Assembly (NCBI GenBank): GCA_900765575.1 | Contig: CAAFRW010000282.1 | Span: forward strand, 1-18,276 | DNA from: Bacteroidaceae bacterium | GTDB taxonomy: Bacteria > Bacteroidota > Bacteroidia > Bacteroidales > Bacteroidaceae | Direction: 5' to 3' | DNA length: 18,276 bases | Part shown: piece after piece, positions 6,357 through 15,078 of the stretch | How positions within the stretch are numbered: position 1 is the first letter of the stretch | How the letters are laid out: every line of letters begins with the position of its first letter | The notes under the pieces: model-generated | What the model saw: only the letters and a program-made list of their open reading frames with translations | Told to the model about the DNA's origin: nothing | Databases searched by the model: none | Translations under genes and position numbers: made by a program

Positions 6357-8156
6357 CTAAATGATTCTTACTCCTCCCTTATCGGCCGAGCTCACCATGC
6401 TGGCATAAGCTTTCAGGCTTTTTGAAACCTGACGGTCGCGGGTAACCGGAGTCATCGGACGGGCAGCCAATTCCGCCTCACTCAGCTTCACGTTAATCGA
6501 ACGGTTAGGGATATCTATTTCAATGATATCGCCATCCACAATCTTACCGATGTTACCGCCTGCTGCTGCTTCCGGAGAAATATGTCCGATACTCAGTCCG
6601 GATGTACCGCCACTAAAGCGTCCGTCGGTAATCAGCGCGCAAGCCTTTCCCAGATGTTTCGACTTAATATAAGAGGTGGGATATAGCATTTCCTGCATTC
6701 CGGGACCGCCTTTCGGGCCTTCATGGGTTATCACCACTACATCACCGGCTACTACTTTGTCATTCAATATGCCTTCGCAAGCAGCTTCCTGCGAATCGAA
6801 GACCTTAGCCGGACCAGAGAATTTCCAGATGCTCTCATCCACGCCGGCAGTCTTCACTACACATCCGTCTTGAGCAATGTTTCCTTTCAGTACTGCCAAC
6901 CCTCCATCCTTTGAGTAAGCGTGCTGCAAATCGCGGATACATCCTCCAGCTCTGTCGGTATCCAGTTCTTTATATACCGTATCCTGAGAACCGAGCTGAA
7001 TATTAAAACGTCCGGCTGCCGCACTCGAATAGATACGTTTCGCTTCCGCATCCACCACAGGGGCATCGATATTATATTTTTCAATGGCTTCTTCCAACGT
7101 CATGCCGTCTACTCTCTTCACCGTTGTATCCAACAGTCCGCCTTTCGACAGTTCTCTTAATATATTCAGGATACCTCCCGCACGGTTCACATCCTCGATG
7201 TGATATTTCTGGGTATTCGGCGCTACTTTGCACAAGCAGGGAACTTTGCGCGAGAGCATATCGATATCGTCCATCTTGAAGTCGGCCTCTGCCTCATGAG
7301 CCACAGCCAACAGGTGAAGCACCGTATTGGTGGAACCTCCCATCGCAATGTCCAGTGTCATGGCATTCAGGAAAGCGTTCCGGGAGGCAATGTTTCCCGG
7401 AAGCACGCTTTCATCGCCTTCTTCATAATATTTATAGGCATTTTTTACAATCAGGGCCGCCGCGTCTTTAAACAGTTGCGTACGGTTAACGTGGGTAGCT
7501 ACAATTGTTCCGTTTCCGGGCAACGCCAACCCGATAGCTTCGTTCAAGCAGTTCATGGAGTTGGCTGTAAACATACCTGAGCAACATCCGCAACCCGGAC
7601 AAGCATTGGCTTCAATATGAGCCACTTCTTCATCGCTGACCGATGTGTCTGCCGATTTAATCATTGCATCAATCAAATCGAGATGTTGACCGTTCCATTC
7701 TCCGGCTTCCATCGGACCTCCCGAAACAAATACGGTAGGGATATTCAACCGCATGGCCGCCATCAACATTCCCGGCGTTATTTTGTCACAGTTACTAATA
7801 CACACCATGGCATCAGCCTTATGCGCATTCACCATATACTCCACACTGTCGGCAATAATATCGCGTGAAGGGAGCGAATAAAGCATTCCGTCGTGCCCCA
7901 TGGCAATACCGTCGTCAATGGCAATGGTATTGAACTCGGCGGCAAAGCAACCTAGCTTTTCAATCTCCGCTTTAACAAGTTGACCGATTTCGTGCAGATG
8001 GGTGTGACCCGGCACAAATTGAGTAAAGGAATTCACAATAGCAATAATGGGTTTTCCCATCTGTTCCTTTTTCATTCCGTTGGCTACCCAGAGAGCTCTG
8101 GCTCCTGCCATACGGCGACCTTGCGTGCTAATGGCGCTACGTAACTGATTCTTCAT
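6357..8156 (-). CDS. ilvD: Dihydroxy-acid dehydratase
   Basis: It dehydrates the dihydroxy acids to the keto acids that precede valine and isoleucine, using an iron-sulfur cluster and Mg2+. The 599-residue protein (from MKNQLRS) shows the family signatures: SNCDKITPGM with C123, the cysteine-rich CPGCGCCSGMFTANSM (C186, C189, C191, C192), and TDGRFSGGTSGLSIGHISPEA near the C-terminus. A longer frame with a TTG start at 8171 exists, but ATG at 8156 gives the conserved N-terminus and clears the attenuator terminator (8174-8209). It is the first structural gene of the operon, and its expression should depend on read-through of that terminator. Confidence 0.97.
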   Translation of the reverse strand: MKNQLRSAISTQGRRMAGARALWVANGMKKEQMGKPIIAIVNSFTQFVPGHTHLHEIGQLVKAEIEKLGCFAAEFNTIAIDDGIAMGHDGMLYSLPSRDIIADSVEYMVNAHKADAMVCISNCDKITPGMLMAAMRLNIPTVFVSGGPMEAGEWNGQHLDLIDAMIKSADTSVSDEEVAHIEANACPGCGCCSGMFTANSMNCLNEAIGLALPGNGTIVATHVNRTQLFKDAAALIVKNAYKYYEEGDESVLPGNIASRNAFLNAMTLDIAMGGSTNTVLHLLAVAHEAEADFKMDDIDMLSRKVPCLCKVAPNTQKYHIEDVNRAGGILNILRELSKGGLLDTTVKRVDGMTLEEAIEKYNIDAPVVDAEAKRIYSSAAAGRFNIQLGSQDTVYKELDTDRAGGCIRDLQHAYSKDGGLAVLKGNIAQDGCVVKTAGVDESIWKFSGPAKVFDSQEAACEGILNDKVVAGDVVVITHEGPKGGPGMQEMLYPTSYIKSKHLGKACALITDGRFSGGTSGLSIGHISPEAAAGGNIGKIVDGDIIEIDIPNRSINVKLSEAELAARPMTPVTRDRQVSKSLKAYASMVSSADKGGVRII

Positions 8157-8173
8157 ATCTTTTACTTTCAATT

Positions 8174-8209
8174 AAAAAAGCCCCTCTCACTGCATTGTGA
8201 GAAAGGCTT
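8174..8209 (-). terminator. Attenuator terminator in front of ilvD
   Basis: On the minus strand a 13-bp stem (8197-8209 with 8178-8190, two G-U pairs) with a 6-nt loop is followed by TTTTTT and then the ilvD start 18 nt later. A strong intrinsic terminator placed between a promoter and the first gene is the hallmark of attenuation. Confidence 0.9.
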
Positions 8210-8256
8210 CCAACTATACTTTTTAAGTACGATTACACATACATAACCTTTCTCAC
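8197..8256 (-). promoter_or_regulatory. Antiterminator pairing of the ilv attenuator
   Basis: The minus-strand segment gtgagaaagg (8247-8256) overlaps the leader peptide stop codon. It is perfectly complementary over 10 bp to cctttctcac (8197-8206), the 5' arm of the terminator. The two structures exclude each other. If a ribosome stalls earlier in the leader, the antiterminator can form and ilvD is transcribed. If the ribosome reaches the stop it covers 8247-8256 and the terminator forms. A small tactt/aagta hairpin lies between the two arms. Confidence 0.85.
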
Positions 8257-8327
8257 GCTTTGGAACAAATGACCACGACGCGAATAATATGCAAGACTGC
8301 TAGGTTAATGAGTGTAGATTGAATCAT
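8253..8327 (-). CDS. ilv operon leader peptide, Ile/Leu/Val-rich
   Basis: This 24-codon open frame starts with ATG at 8327 and ends with TGA at 8253-8255. Twelve of its residues are branched-chain: Ile at 2, 7, 14, 15 and 20; Leu at 6, 9 and 12; Val at 11, 17, 18 and 19. They are densest in IIRVVVI at 14-20. It begins about 20 nt after the predicted transcription start and ends inside the antiterminator arm. Composition and position match the leader peptides of known ilv attenuators in enterobacteria, although the sequence is not similar to any I recall. The likely role is to sense charged Ile-, Val- and Leu-tRNA by ribosome stalling. The peptide itself probably has no function. Confidence 0.88.
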   Translation of the reverse strand: MIQSTLINLAVLHIIRVVVICSKA

Positions 8328-8353
8328 ACCGTTATCTTCTTTTTTCGTGGGTG

Positions 8354-8384
8354 CAAAGGTATAGGTTTTTTCGTAACGAACAAA
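8354..8384 (-). promoter_or_regulatory. Promoter of the ilv operon
   Basis: On the minus strand TACCTTTG (8354-8361) matches the Bacteroidetes -7 box TAnnTTTG. TTTG (8381-8384, with a second TTTG at 8385-8388) matches the -33 box, with a 19-bp spacer. Transcription should start near 8347, giving a short 5' end before the leader peptide. Confidence 0.85.
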
Positions 8385-8412
8385 CAAAGTGAATATTTTT
8401 TTGATATAAAAA

Positions 8413-8506
8413 CTTATAATTGTAAGAAAACAATGATTTGAATCATTATTTTATCACAAATAAGAACAAAAAACAAGGAAAGCTTTTTCTTAGAAAAGAA
8501 AAAAGC
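8413..8506. promoter_or_regulatory. Palindromes between the divergent operons
   Basis: Three dyads lie here: an imperfect one at 8413-8426 (cttataattgtaag), a perfect 7+7 bp one at 8432-8447 (aatgatt-tg-aatcatt), and a longer one with a bulge at about 8481-8506 (gctttttctt with aagaaaaaagc). They lie between the ilv promoter and the protease promoter and could be regulator sites. AT-rich DNA makes chance dyads common. Confidence 0.3.
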
Positions 8507-8538
8507 ACACTATAGGTAAACATTAGAAAGATTAATTG

Positions 8539-8546
8539 TAAATTTG
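8539..8546 (+). promoter_or_regulatory. -7 box upstream of the metalloprotease operon
   Basis: TAAATTTG matches TAnnTTTG and lies about 40 nt before the ATG at 8586. No good TTTG is found about 19-21 bp upstream, so the promoter may be weak or need an activator. Confidence 0.5.
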
Positions 8547-8585
8547 TAGCCTAAGGAACATAAAAACACTAAACTAAATAGCAAT

Positions 8586-11180
8586 ATGAGAAAATTCCTA
8601 TTACTTTTCCTAACTCTCACCTTGTTAGGAAGCGTCGTTCTACCGGCAAGCAATCTGACTCCTCCCAAAAGCAAAAAGAAAGAAAAAGTTACAGAAAAGA
8701 AGAAATCCAAATATGATGAGCTATTTGCTTCCAAACATTCTCAAGCGGATGGATTCATCACCATTCACAAAATAAAAGATAAAGTTTATTTCGAACTGCC
8801 CCTATCCCTTTTACAACGGGATATGCTATTAGGTTCAACCATTACCGAAATCAGCGACAACAGTAATGGCATTATCGGTTCCAAGCCGACTACTCCTATC
8901 CATTTCTGTTTCGAGAGACTACATAACAAAATATGTATGTCCATTATACAGACCAATAATATAAGTACGGATAAAGACGCGAAGTTACAAAAGGCTATTG
9001 CGTTGAGCAACATCAACACCGTATGGCAAGCTTTCGATATCGCAGCCTACAACAACGACAGTACGGCTGTGGTGTTCGAAGTAAGCAAATTCTTTACCGG
9101 CGATAATAAACTGATAGACCCTTTCGACCCGAACAGTTCAAATATGCAGAAAGGACGTCAACGAACAACGAACCTTCTGAGCGACAAATCTTTCATCGAG
9201 GGATTCAAAGCCTTCAATGATAACATTTCGGTATGCAGTTGCTTAAATTACACCTACTCCATTACCGGAGGCAAAGCGAAGGATATCAAAAACAAACCTT
9301 TAACCACCAAAGTGACACGCTCCATTATTTTATTGGATTCCATACCCAGCCGTCCCCGTTTAATGGATAGCCGTATCGCTATTTTCCCCACTGCAAAGAA
9401 AGCGTATTCGGCTACTCAACAAACTACCCGTCCCGTCTATTACGCAAACCGGTGGCGCATCGAACCGTCGGACGAAGAAAGCTACCGTGCGGGAACTCCC
9501 GTTACACCCTTGAAACCTATCATTTTCTACATCGACAGCTGTTTCCCCGAAAAGTGGAAAGCATCTATTTTCGAAGCAGTGAACCAATGGAATGAACCTT
9601 TTGAGAAAATAGGATTCAAAAATGCCATCCAAGCAAAGGAGTTTCCGAAGGATGACCCGGAATTCGACGCCGACAATTTAAAGTATTCATGTATACGCTA
9701 CGCACCTATTTCCATAGAAAACGCCATGGGTCCTTCATGGGTAGACCCACGCAGCGGAGAAATTCTGAATGCTTCGGTTTACCTGTATCATGATGTTATC
9801 AAGTTACTAAGAAACTGGCTTTTTATCCAAACAGCGCAAACCGACAAACGTGTCCGGCATAAAATAATACCTGAAGAAGTAATGAAAGACGCCTTGCGAT
9901 ACGTTGTATCTCACGAGGTAGGACACTGTCTGGGATTCATGCACAATATGAGCGCTTCCTCTGTTATCCCGGTAGATTCCCTGCGCTCGCCTTCTTTTAC
10001 GCAAAAATACGGAACCACCACTTCCATTATGGACTATGCACGCTTCAATTATGTGGCACAACCCGGCGATATGGAACGGGGCGTACGAATGACTCCTCCC
10101 CGCTTCGGCGCCTACGATGAGTTTCTGATTCGTTGGAATTACACCCCTGTATTAGACGCACACACTCCGGAAGAGGAGTATGCCGTTACCTCCGGATGGA
10201 TTACGGAATTATCCGGCAATCCTATATACCGGTACGGCAAGCAGCAATCCGAGATTATCGACCCCAGGGCGCAAACCGAAGATTTAGGAGATAACGCAGT
10301 GAAGGCAAGCCAGTATGGCATAAAAAACTTACAATACATTCTATCGAACCTTAATCATTGGTTAGACCGGGAAGATAACGATTATACCTTCCGTTCCGAT
10401 ATTTACGACGGCATTTTGATGCAATACCTTACTTATATGCTACACGTTTACCACCACATCGGAGGTCTTTACTTAAATGAAAAATTAGTAGGCGACTCTG
10501 TGGATATCATCCAAAGCGAGCCGAAAGAGATGCAGAAAGAGGCGATGACGTTCTATCTGGCACAGTTGTCCGCTTTAGATTGGGTAGATAATGAGGAGGT
10601 GCTGAAAACACTGCCGATAGTGGGAAAACCTTCGGATGTTTTACGCAACGTACTTATTAAGTTACTGATGGACGCACCGGAACGGACCGAGCTTTCCGCC
10701 TTGAAAGCCGAAAAAGACAAATACACAATGGAAGAATGCATGGATGATATTTACTCTTTTATTTGGAAACCAACCGTATCGAACCGGAAACTGACCGATG
10801 CGCAAATAAAGATGCAAAATGCCTATATCAGGCATCTAGCTTCCAGCGCAGGCATTAAGCTGAACAAAGATTCCAAATCATTGACCGAACCCACTGCATG
10901 GGAGGAGGTACGTAACCTGTTACATCCGGACGGGAATGTGCAAAATGTGCATCACGCAGGATGTTGTGTAACGGACATGGAACACAAGCTCAATCCGGTA
11001 GCCGGATTCGACGAGTTTATGCCGGATTTCTTCGTTCCGAAAAGCCAGGATGCTATATGCTATAACTATTTTCTACGTATCAGAGATTTGCTTACCCAAC
11101 GGCAGAACCACTCCGACAGGAACACCCGGTTACATTATCAGTTATTACTTCATCAAATGAACAATGCCTTAAACCGTTAA
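8586..11180 (+). CDS. Secreted zinc metalloprotease, DUF5117/DUF5118/DUF4953 family
   Basis: The 864-residue protein starts with a signal peptide (about residues 1-22, no lipobox), followed by a Lys-rich stretch. Next come a DUF5118-like segment (about 40-90), a DUF5117-like region (about 100-290) and a metzincin-like catalytic domain. The zinc site is complete: HEVGHCLGFMH at 443-453 supplies three His ligands and the catalytic E444. A Met-turn-like TSIMDYARF follows (Met482). The long C-terminal part (about 550-864) has no motif I recognise. It should be exported to the periplasm or cell surface and cleave peptides; the substrate is unknown. It is co-directional with its paralog, whose ATG begins 2 bp after this stop, so they form one operon. 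It lacks an obvious type IX secretion tail. Confidence 0.9.
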   Translation: MRKFLLLFLTLTLLGSVVLPASNLTPPKSKKKEKVTEKKKSKYDELFASKHSQADGFITIHKIKDKVYFELPLSLLQRDMLLGSTITEISDNSNGIIGSKPTTPIHFCFERLHNKICMSIIQTNNISTDKDAKLQKAIALSNINTVWQAFDIAAYNNDSTAVVFEVSKFFTGDNKLIDPFDPNSSNMQKGRQRTTNLLSDKSFIEGFKAFNDNISVCSCLNYTYSITGGKAKDIKNKPLTTKVTRSIILLDSIPSRPRLMDSRIAIFPTAKKAYSATQQTTRPVYYANRWRIEPSDEESYRAGTPVTPLKPIIFYIDSCFPEKWKASIFEAVNQWNEPFEKIGFKNAIQAKEFPKDDPEFDADNLKYSCIRYAPISIENAMGPSWVDPRSGEILNASVYLYHDVIKLLRNWLFIQTAQTDKRVRHKIIPEEVMKDALRYVVSHEVGHCLGFMHNMSASSVIPVDSLRSPSFTQKYGTTTSIMDYARFNYVAQPGDMERGVRMTPPRFGAYDEFLIRWNYTPVLDAHTPEEEYAVTSGWITELSGNPIYRYGKQQSEIIDPRAQTEDLGDNAVKASQYGIKNLQYILSNLNHWLDREDNDYTFRSDIYDGILMQYLTYMLHVYHHIGGLYLNEKLVGDSVDIIQSEPKEMQKEAMTFYLAQLSALDWVDNEEVLKTLPIVGKPSDVLRNVLIKLLMDAPERTELSALKAEKDKYTMEECMDDIYSFIWKPTVSNRKLTDAQIKMQNAYIRHLASSAGIKLNKDSKSLTEPTAWEEVRNLLHPDGNVQNVHHAGCCVTDMEHKLNPVAGFDEFMPDFFVPKSQDAICYNYFLRIRDLLTQRQNHSDRNTRLHYQLLLHQMNNALNR

Positions 11181-11182
11181 TT

Positions 11183-13681
11183 ATGAAAATAAAATATATT
11201 CGCCTTTTCGTCCTGTTCAGCCTTCTCTTTCTGTGCACTACCGGCGAAACGTACGCCAGAAAGAAAAAAGGAAAAGCCGCTGAAGCAACTCCCGCACTCA
11301 CCGACTATGAGAAACTGTTTAAAGACAAACCGCATAGTGCCGAAAGCAAGGGTTTGATAAACCTTCACTGGGTGGACGATAAAGTATACCTTGAAATTCC
11401 TAAAGAAGTCTTCAACAAACGGTTGCTTATGGGAGCCATTGTCGACAGGCTCAGCAATCCGCAAGAGTCTTCCATCGGATTTTGTCCGGCAGAGCCTTCT
11501 CAAGTTAGGTTCTGTCTGGCTGACACAATTGTACGCCTATACAGCCTGACCAACCGTCCGTTAAGCGACCAACATTCCGGTATTCACGAAGCCTTGAAAA
11601 AAAGCTTCTGCGATGTTGTATTGGAACAATTTCCCATCAAAGCGTATGCCCCGGACAGTGCCGTCGTTATCGACGCCACCGCTTTCATCCTGAAAGACGA
11701 ACCCTCCATGCATCCCATAGACCCTAAAGGCTACAACGATATGGGCGGATGGGTAAAAAGAAAAGCCACTTTTAAGAAAGAGAGGTCTATGATAGCCGAT
11801 ATCACCTCTTATCCCGACAATGTGTCTATTTCCTGTAACATGGGCTACGATATCTCCATGTCGGTATTGGGCATCTTCAACGTGGCGCAGGACATTCCGT
11901 TCAGCGCCATAGTGAAACGCATTTTCATGTTGCTTCCCGAAGACGGGGAATACACTCCGCGCATAGCCGACCCGCGCATAGGCACTTTATGGAATGAGAT
12001 AACAGAATTCTCCGAGAAAGAGCAAGGCAGTATGACCCGATATTGGGCAAACCGATGGAAACTGACCAACGAAAAACCAATTGTATTCTATGTAGATACC
12101 TTATTGCCTCCTCTATGGCAAGAATGTGTATATCGCAGCGCTGCCGTCTGGAATAAGGCTTTTCAGGAAATAGGTTTCCCTAAAGCTTTAGAGGTAAGGC
12201 CGTATCCTAATAAGGATGCCACCTTCGATGCGAACAGCATTACCCATTCGTGCATCCGCTACGCAGCGTCGCCAAGCCAGAAGATTACCCACAATTGCTG
12301 GAGCGACCCTTACACGGGCGAGATGCTTTGCGCCAATGTATATATCCCGCACAATCTCGCTTCCGAAATCCAACTCAACTGTTTTTTGCAGACCTCAGCG
12401 TTCAACGAAAAGGCACGAAGCCTGACGCCTGACACCACTCTGGTAAAAGAAGTGTTGACTTCGATGTTGTTAAAGCAATGGGGATATTGCCTCGGACTAA
12501 CCGACAACATGGCCGGTTCCACGGCTTACCCTATCGATTCGTTACGCAACAAAGAGTTCGTTATGCAACACGGACTGTCGGCCTCCGTGATGGATGAACT
12601 CCCCGCCAACTATCTGCTTAACGAAGAACTGTACAGAGAAGGCGTACCCCTCACCCAACAGCAATTGGGAGAGTATGATAAATGGGTAATCCGTTACCTG
12701 TACCAACCTTCGGGTAAAACAAACTATGAAGAGGAGATTCCGGCTTTACAAGCCCTTATCTCCGAACGGAACCAAAACCCACGGTTGCTTTATAAACGCC
12801 CGCAAAGCACCAAGGCCTATTACGACCCGCGCGGCATGAAAAAAGATTTAGGCAACGATGCTATCCGTTCCGCCGACATTGCTTTCGAGAATATGAAAAC
12901 CATGATTGCCAATGCCAACCGTTGGCTCGATAAGGAAGATGTTGATTACGAGTTGCGCACTACCTTATATAATCACATTATCAACCAGGCCGATGAGTAT
13001 GTTATCCATGTATTGCAACAGGTAGGCGGCATTTATATGAACGACAGCTATGCCGGAGAGTCGGCCTCTTATCCATCTTACCAATCCGTACCGAAAGAGT
13101 TGCAACAAAAATCATTCAAATGGATGCTGCAAACATTGGAAGAGTTGTCGTGGATGGACGAAAAAGAGTTGTTGAACCATTGTGCCCTGACCGGCAGCGC
13201 CGCCGATTACGCGCAGAAGTTTTTCGGGAACCTGGTCCTTATACAGCTCAAAGGCTTGTGGCTGAGCGAAAGTAAATCGAAGAATCCTTATACACAGCAA
13301 CAAGCTTTAGCAGACCTTACCGATTTCTTATTTAAAGAGAGCCGGACAGGTAAACAGCCCTCGGAAATTAAACTCTACCTGCAAGAGCAGTTAGTGAACG
13401 GAGTTATCTCGTGGTCGGATGTACAGGCTAGCAAGGCAAAGAGCAAAAGCGCAGGAAGCGCTTTACAGCTGACTCTCCAGCCTCATCTCGACCAATTAAG
13501 CATGAAAGCCATAGAAAGCATCTCTTATCAATCGGAGCCCGACCGGGAAGCCTTTTGGTATGGGTCTTTGCTCAACCTGAAACAACTTTATCAGGGAGCT
13601 CTAAGCTCTGCACCTACCACCCGACTCAAAGACCTGTATCGTTACCGACTCTTCACCATCGACAAAGTGTTGCGGAAATAA
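11183..13681 (+). CDS. Metalloprotease-family paralog without a zinc site (probable pseudoprotease)
   Basis: The 832-residue protein has the same layout as the preceding one: signal peptide, Lys-rich segment (RKKKGK), DUF5118/DUF5117-like regions, catalytic-like domain and C-terminal part. Alignable landmarks include SCIRYA, W-x-DP-x-[ST]GE and the Met-turn VMD. The zinc motif is lost: HEVGHCLGFMH of the neighbour is replaced by KQWGYCLGLTD (431-441), changing all three ligand His residues to Lys, Tyr and Asp and the catalytic Glu to Gln. The frame is intact over 2.5 kb, so this is not ordinary decay. It may bind peptides, assist or inhibit its active neighbour, or act as a receptor. These roles are inference. 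The start lies 2 bp after the upstream stop. Confidence 0.88.
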   Translation: MKIKYIRLFVLFSLLFLCTTGETYARKKKGKAAEATPALTDYEKLFKDKPHSAESKGLINLHWVDDKVYLEIPKEVFNKRLLMGAIVDRLSNPQESSIGFCPAEPSQVRFCLADTIVRLYSLTNRPLSDQHSGIHEALKKSFCDVVLEQFPIKAYAPDSAVVIDATAFILKDEPSMHPIDPKGYNDMGGWVKRKATFKKERSMIADITSYPDNVSISCNMGYDISMSVLGIFNVAQDIPFSAIVKRIFMLLPEDGEYTPRIADPRIGTLWNEITEFSEKEQGSMTRYWANRWKLTNEKPIVFYVDTLLPPLWQECVYRSAAVWNKAFQEIGFPKALEVRPYPNKDATFDANSITHSCIRYAASPSQKITHNCWSDPYTGEMLCANVYIPHNLASEIQLNCFLQTSAFNEKARSLTPDTTLVKEVLTSMLLKQWGYCLGLTDNMAGSTAYPIDSLRNKEFVMQHGLSASVMDELPANYLLNEELYREGVPLTQQQLGEYDKWVIRYLYQPSGKTNYEEEIPALQALISERNQNPRLLYKRPQSTKAYYDPRGMKKDLGNDAIRSADIAFENMKTMIANANRWLDKEDVDYELRTTLYNHIINQADEYVIHVLQQVGGIYMNDSYAGESASYPSYQSVPKELQQKSFKWMLQTLEELSWMDEKELLNHCALTGSAADYAQKFFGNLVLIQLKGLWLSESKSKNPYTQQQALADLTDFLFKESRTGKQPSEIKLYLQEQLVNGVISWSDVQASKAKSKSAGSALQLTLQPHLDQLSMKAIESISYQSEPDREAFWYGSLLNLKQLYQGALSSAPTTRLKDLYRYRLFTIDKVLRK

Positions 13682-13691
13682 AGAAAGAAGA

Positions 13692-13735
13692 AAGCCGTTT
13701 TAGCATCCCAATCAGGAACTAAAACGGCTTTATTT
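13692..13735 (+). terminator. Shared terminator between the protease and SusCD operons
   Basis: A perfect 12-bp stem (13692-13703 with 13719-13730, aagccgttttag / ctaaaacggctt) with a 15-nt loop is followed by TTATTTATT. It begins 11 nt after the protease paralog stop. On the minus strand the stem is followed by a pyrimidine-rich stretch (ttcttctttctt), so it could also end the convergent SusCD transcript. Confidence 0.85.
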
Positions 13736-13778
13736 ATTAGGTCACCATTCCAAAGAATAGGACTAAAACAGTATTTCT

Positions 13779-15074
13779 CTATTCTATACGGGTAAACGTA
13801 TAAGTGATACCGAAGAAATCCGCACTAAACCAATCTCCGTAATCCTTATACGTCTGAGAGAAGAAATCCGTAGGAATATACTCATGGAAATAGAGCACGA
13901 TGTTATTATCGTCTATTTTATCAATTCCCAAAAAGACATCCCCTAATTCCAACTTGCTTCTTGAGAACAACTGATTAACCTGAGATATTATATAATAAGG
14001 TGCATCATAATATTCGAAAGTGCCCCAATCAATAATATTTTTTTCCACATGGTCGAACACTACCTTGTGTCCTTCCGGATTACAGAAATAACTTTTTAAA
14101 TCACCGGTCAGGTGCGGAATAATTCTATCCGTACCATCCTCTTCGTGTACAAATTCCAGATAATCACCGTCGTCATTATTCTCAGGCAAAGAATAAGCCC
14201 AGTCTTCTTCCGGAATCTCACCCATAATATAAGCATCATAACTGGTAATTTCTACCGGCTTCCACTTACCAAGCATATCGGTAAATTTCACCTGGTCCAG
14301 TTTCAATATATAACTGGAGAAAGAGCCGGGATAGAACATGGCTGTATTCTCAGTCGGAGCTTTCAAGTTCAATATCGCCTCTTTTCCGGCATAGTCTTCA
14401 GCATCCTCAGCCACCTTTACCACAAACCTTGTATTTCGCGAATTGGCAGGAATCGTAACAGAAGTCATCGACGCCGGCAATTCAAAATCAGTACCCAATA
14501 CCGCTGTACTCGAAGGGTCCACTTCGATGGGAATAGAGATGTCACTTGGAGCCCGATACGATTTTCCACTTATTTCGCCCTGTAACTCCACCCACACTTC
14601 TACCTCGCTCAACATCCGGCTATACGAAGAAGTAAACGAATACATGATGCGTTCCTTTGTCTCCACCGGAATCATAGCCACTTTCTTACTGCCCAACCGG
14701 TATCCTTCCACCGGGCTTATCGACAAACGAATTTCCCGTCCTTCCGTCAGGTTATCCTTCGGTGTAAACTGAAGGGTAGCGGAAGTGGCATTGGGTTGGA
14801 ATACAAATTCTTTGCCGGACACCTCATAATCCTCGCCCAATACGGCCGAACCTTCTATCTGTACCGGAACCACCAACGTGGTAGCCGGAGCCTGAGACAC
14901 TCTTAATTCCACTTCCAGACTTCCGAAAGAGGGCAATATATAGATAGAACGGCTGAATGACAATTCCGCACCGGACGAGTTATCATCATCGCTGCAAGCC
15001 ATATTGACCATGACTCCCAGAGTCATGCATAAAAAGCAGCCCCATTTATAAATATTTCTTTTTATCATACTCAT
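13779..15074 (-). CDS. Surface lipoprotein with two Calx-beta-like repeats
   Basis: The start is taken at 15074 (MSMIKRNIYK). The longer frame from 15131 would overlap the small lipoprotein gene, and 15068 is an alternative. The 431-residue protein has a hydrophobic signal with Cys27, followed by SDDDN. The acidic run matches the lipoprotein export signal that sends Bacteroidetes lipoproteins to the cell surface. Two Calx-beta-like repeats are suggested by VLGEDYEVSGKEFVFQPNA and VLGTDFELPASMTSVTIPA, each followed by a strand pattern ending in a long acidic loop. The last ~170 residues (from MLGKWKPVEI) form a separate domain I do not recognise. It starts 4 nt after the small lipoprotein stop. 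Position after susD suggests a surface binding protein of the uptake system. Confidence 0.75.
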   Translation of the reverse strand: MSMIKRNIYKWGCFLCMTLGVMVNMACSDDDNSSGAELSFSRSIYILPSFGSLEVELRVSQAPATTLVVPVQIEGSAVLGEDYEVSGKEFVFQPNATSATLQFTPKDNLTEGREIRLSISPVEGYRLGSKKVAMIPVETKERIMYSFTSSYSRMLSEVEVWVELQGEISGKSYRAPSDISIPIEVDPSSTAVLGTDFELPASMTSVTIPANSRNTRFVVKVAEDAEDYAGKEAILNLKAPTENTAMFYPGSFSSYILKLDQVKFTDMLGKWKPVEITSYDAYIMGEIPEEDWAYSLPENNDDGDYLEFVHEEDGTDRIIPHLTGDLKSYFCNPEGHKVVFDHVEKNIIDWGTFEYYDAPYYIISQVNQLFSRSKLELGDVFLGIDKIDDNNIVLYFHEYIPTDFFSQTYKDYGDWFSADFFGITYTFTRIE

Positions 15075-15078
15075 TCTA

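Noticed and set aside
8157..8171. TTG start giving IlvD five extra residues
   Set aside because: TTG is a rare start, the frame would begin immediately after the attenuator T-run, and the conserved N-terminus starts at the ATG at 8156.
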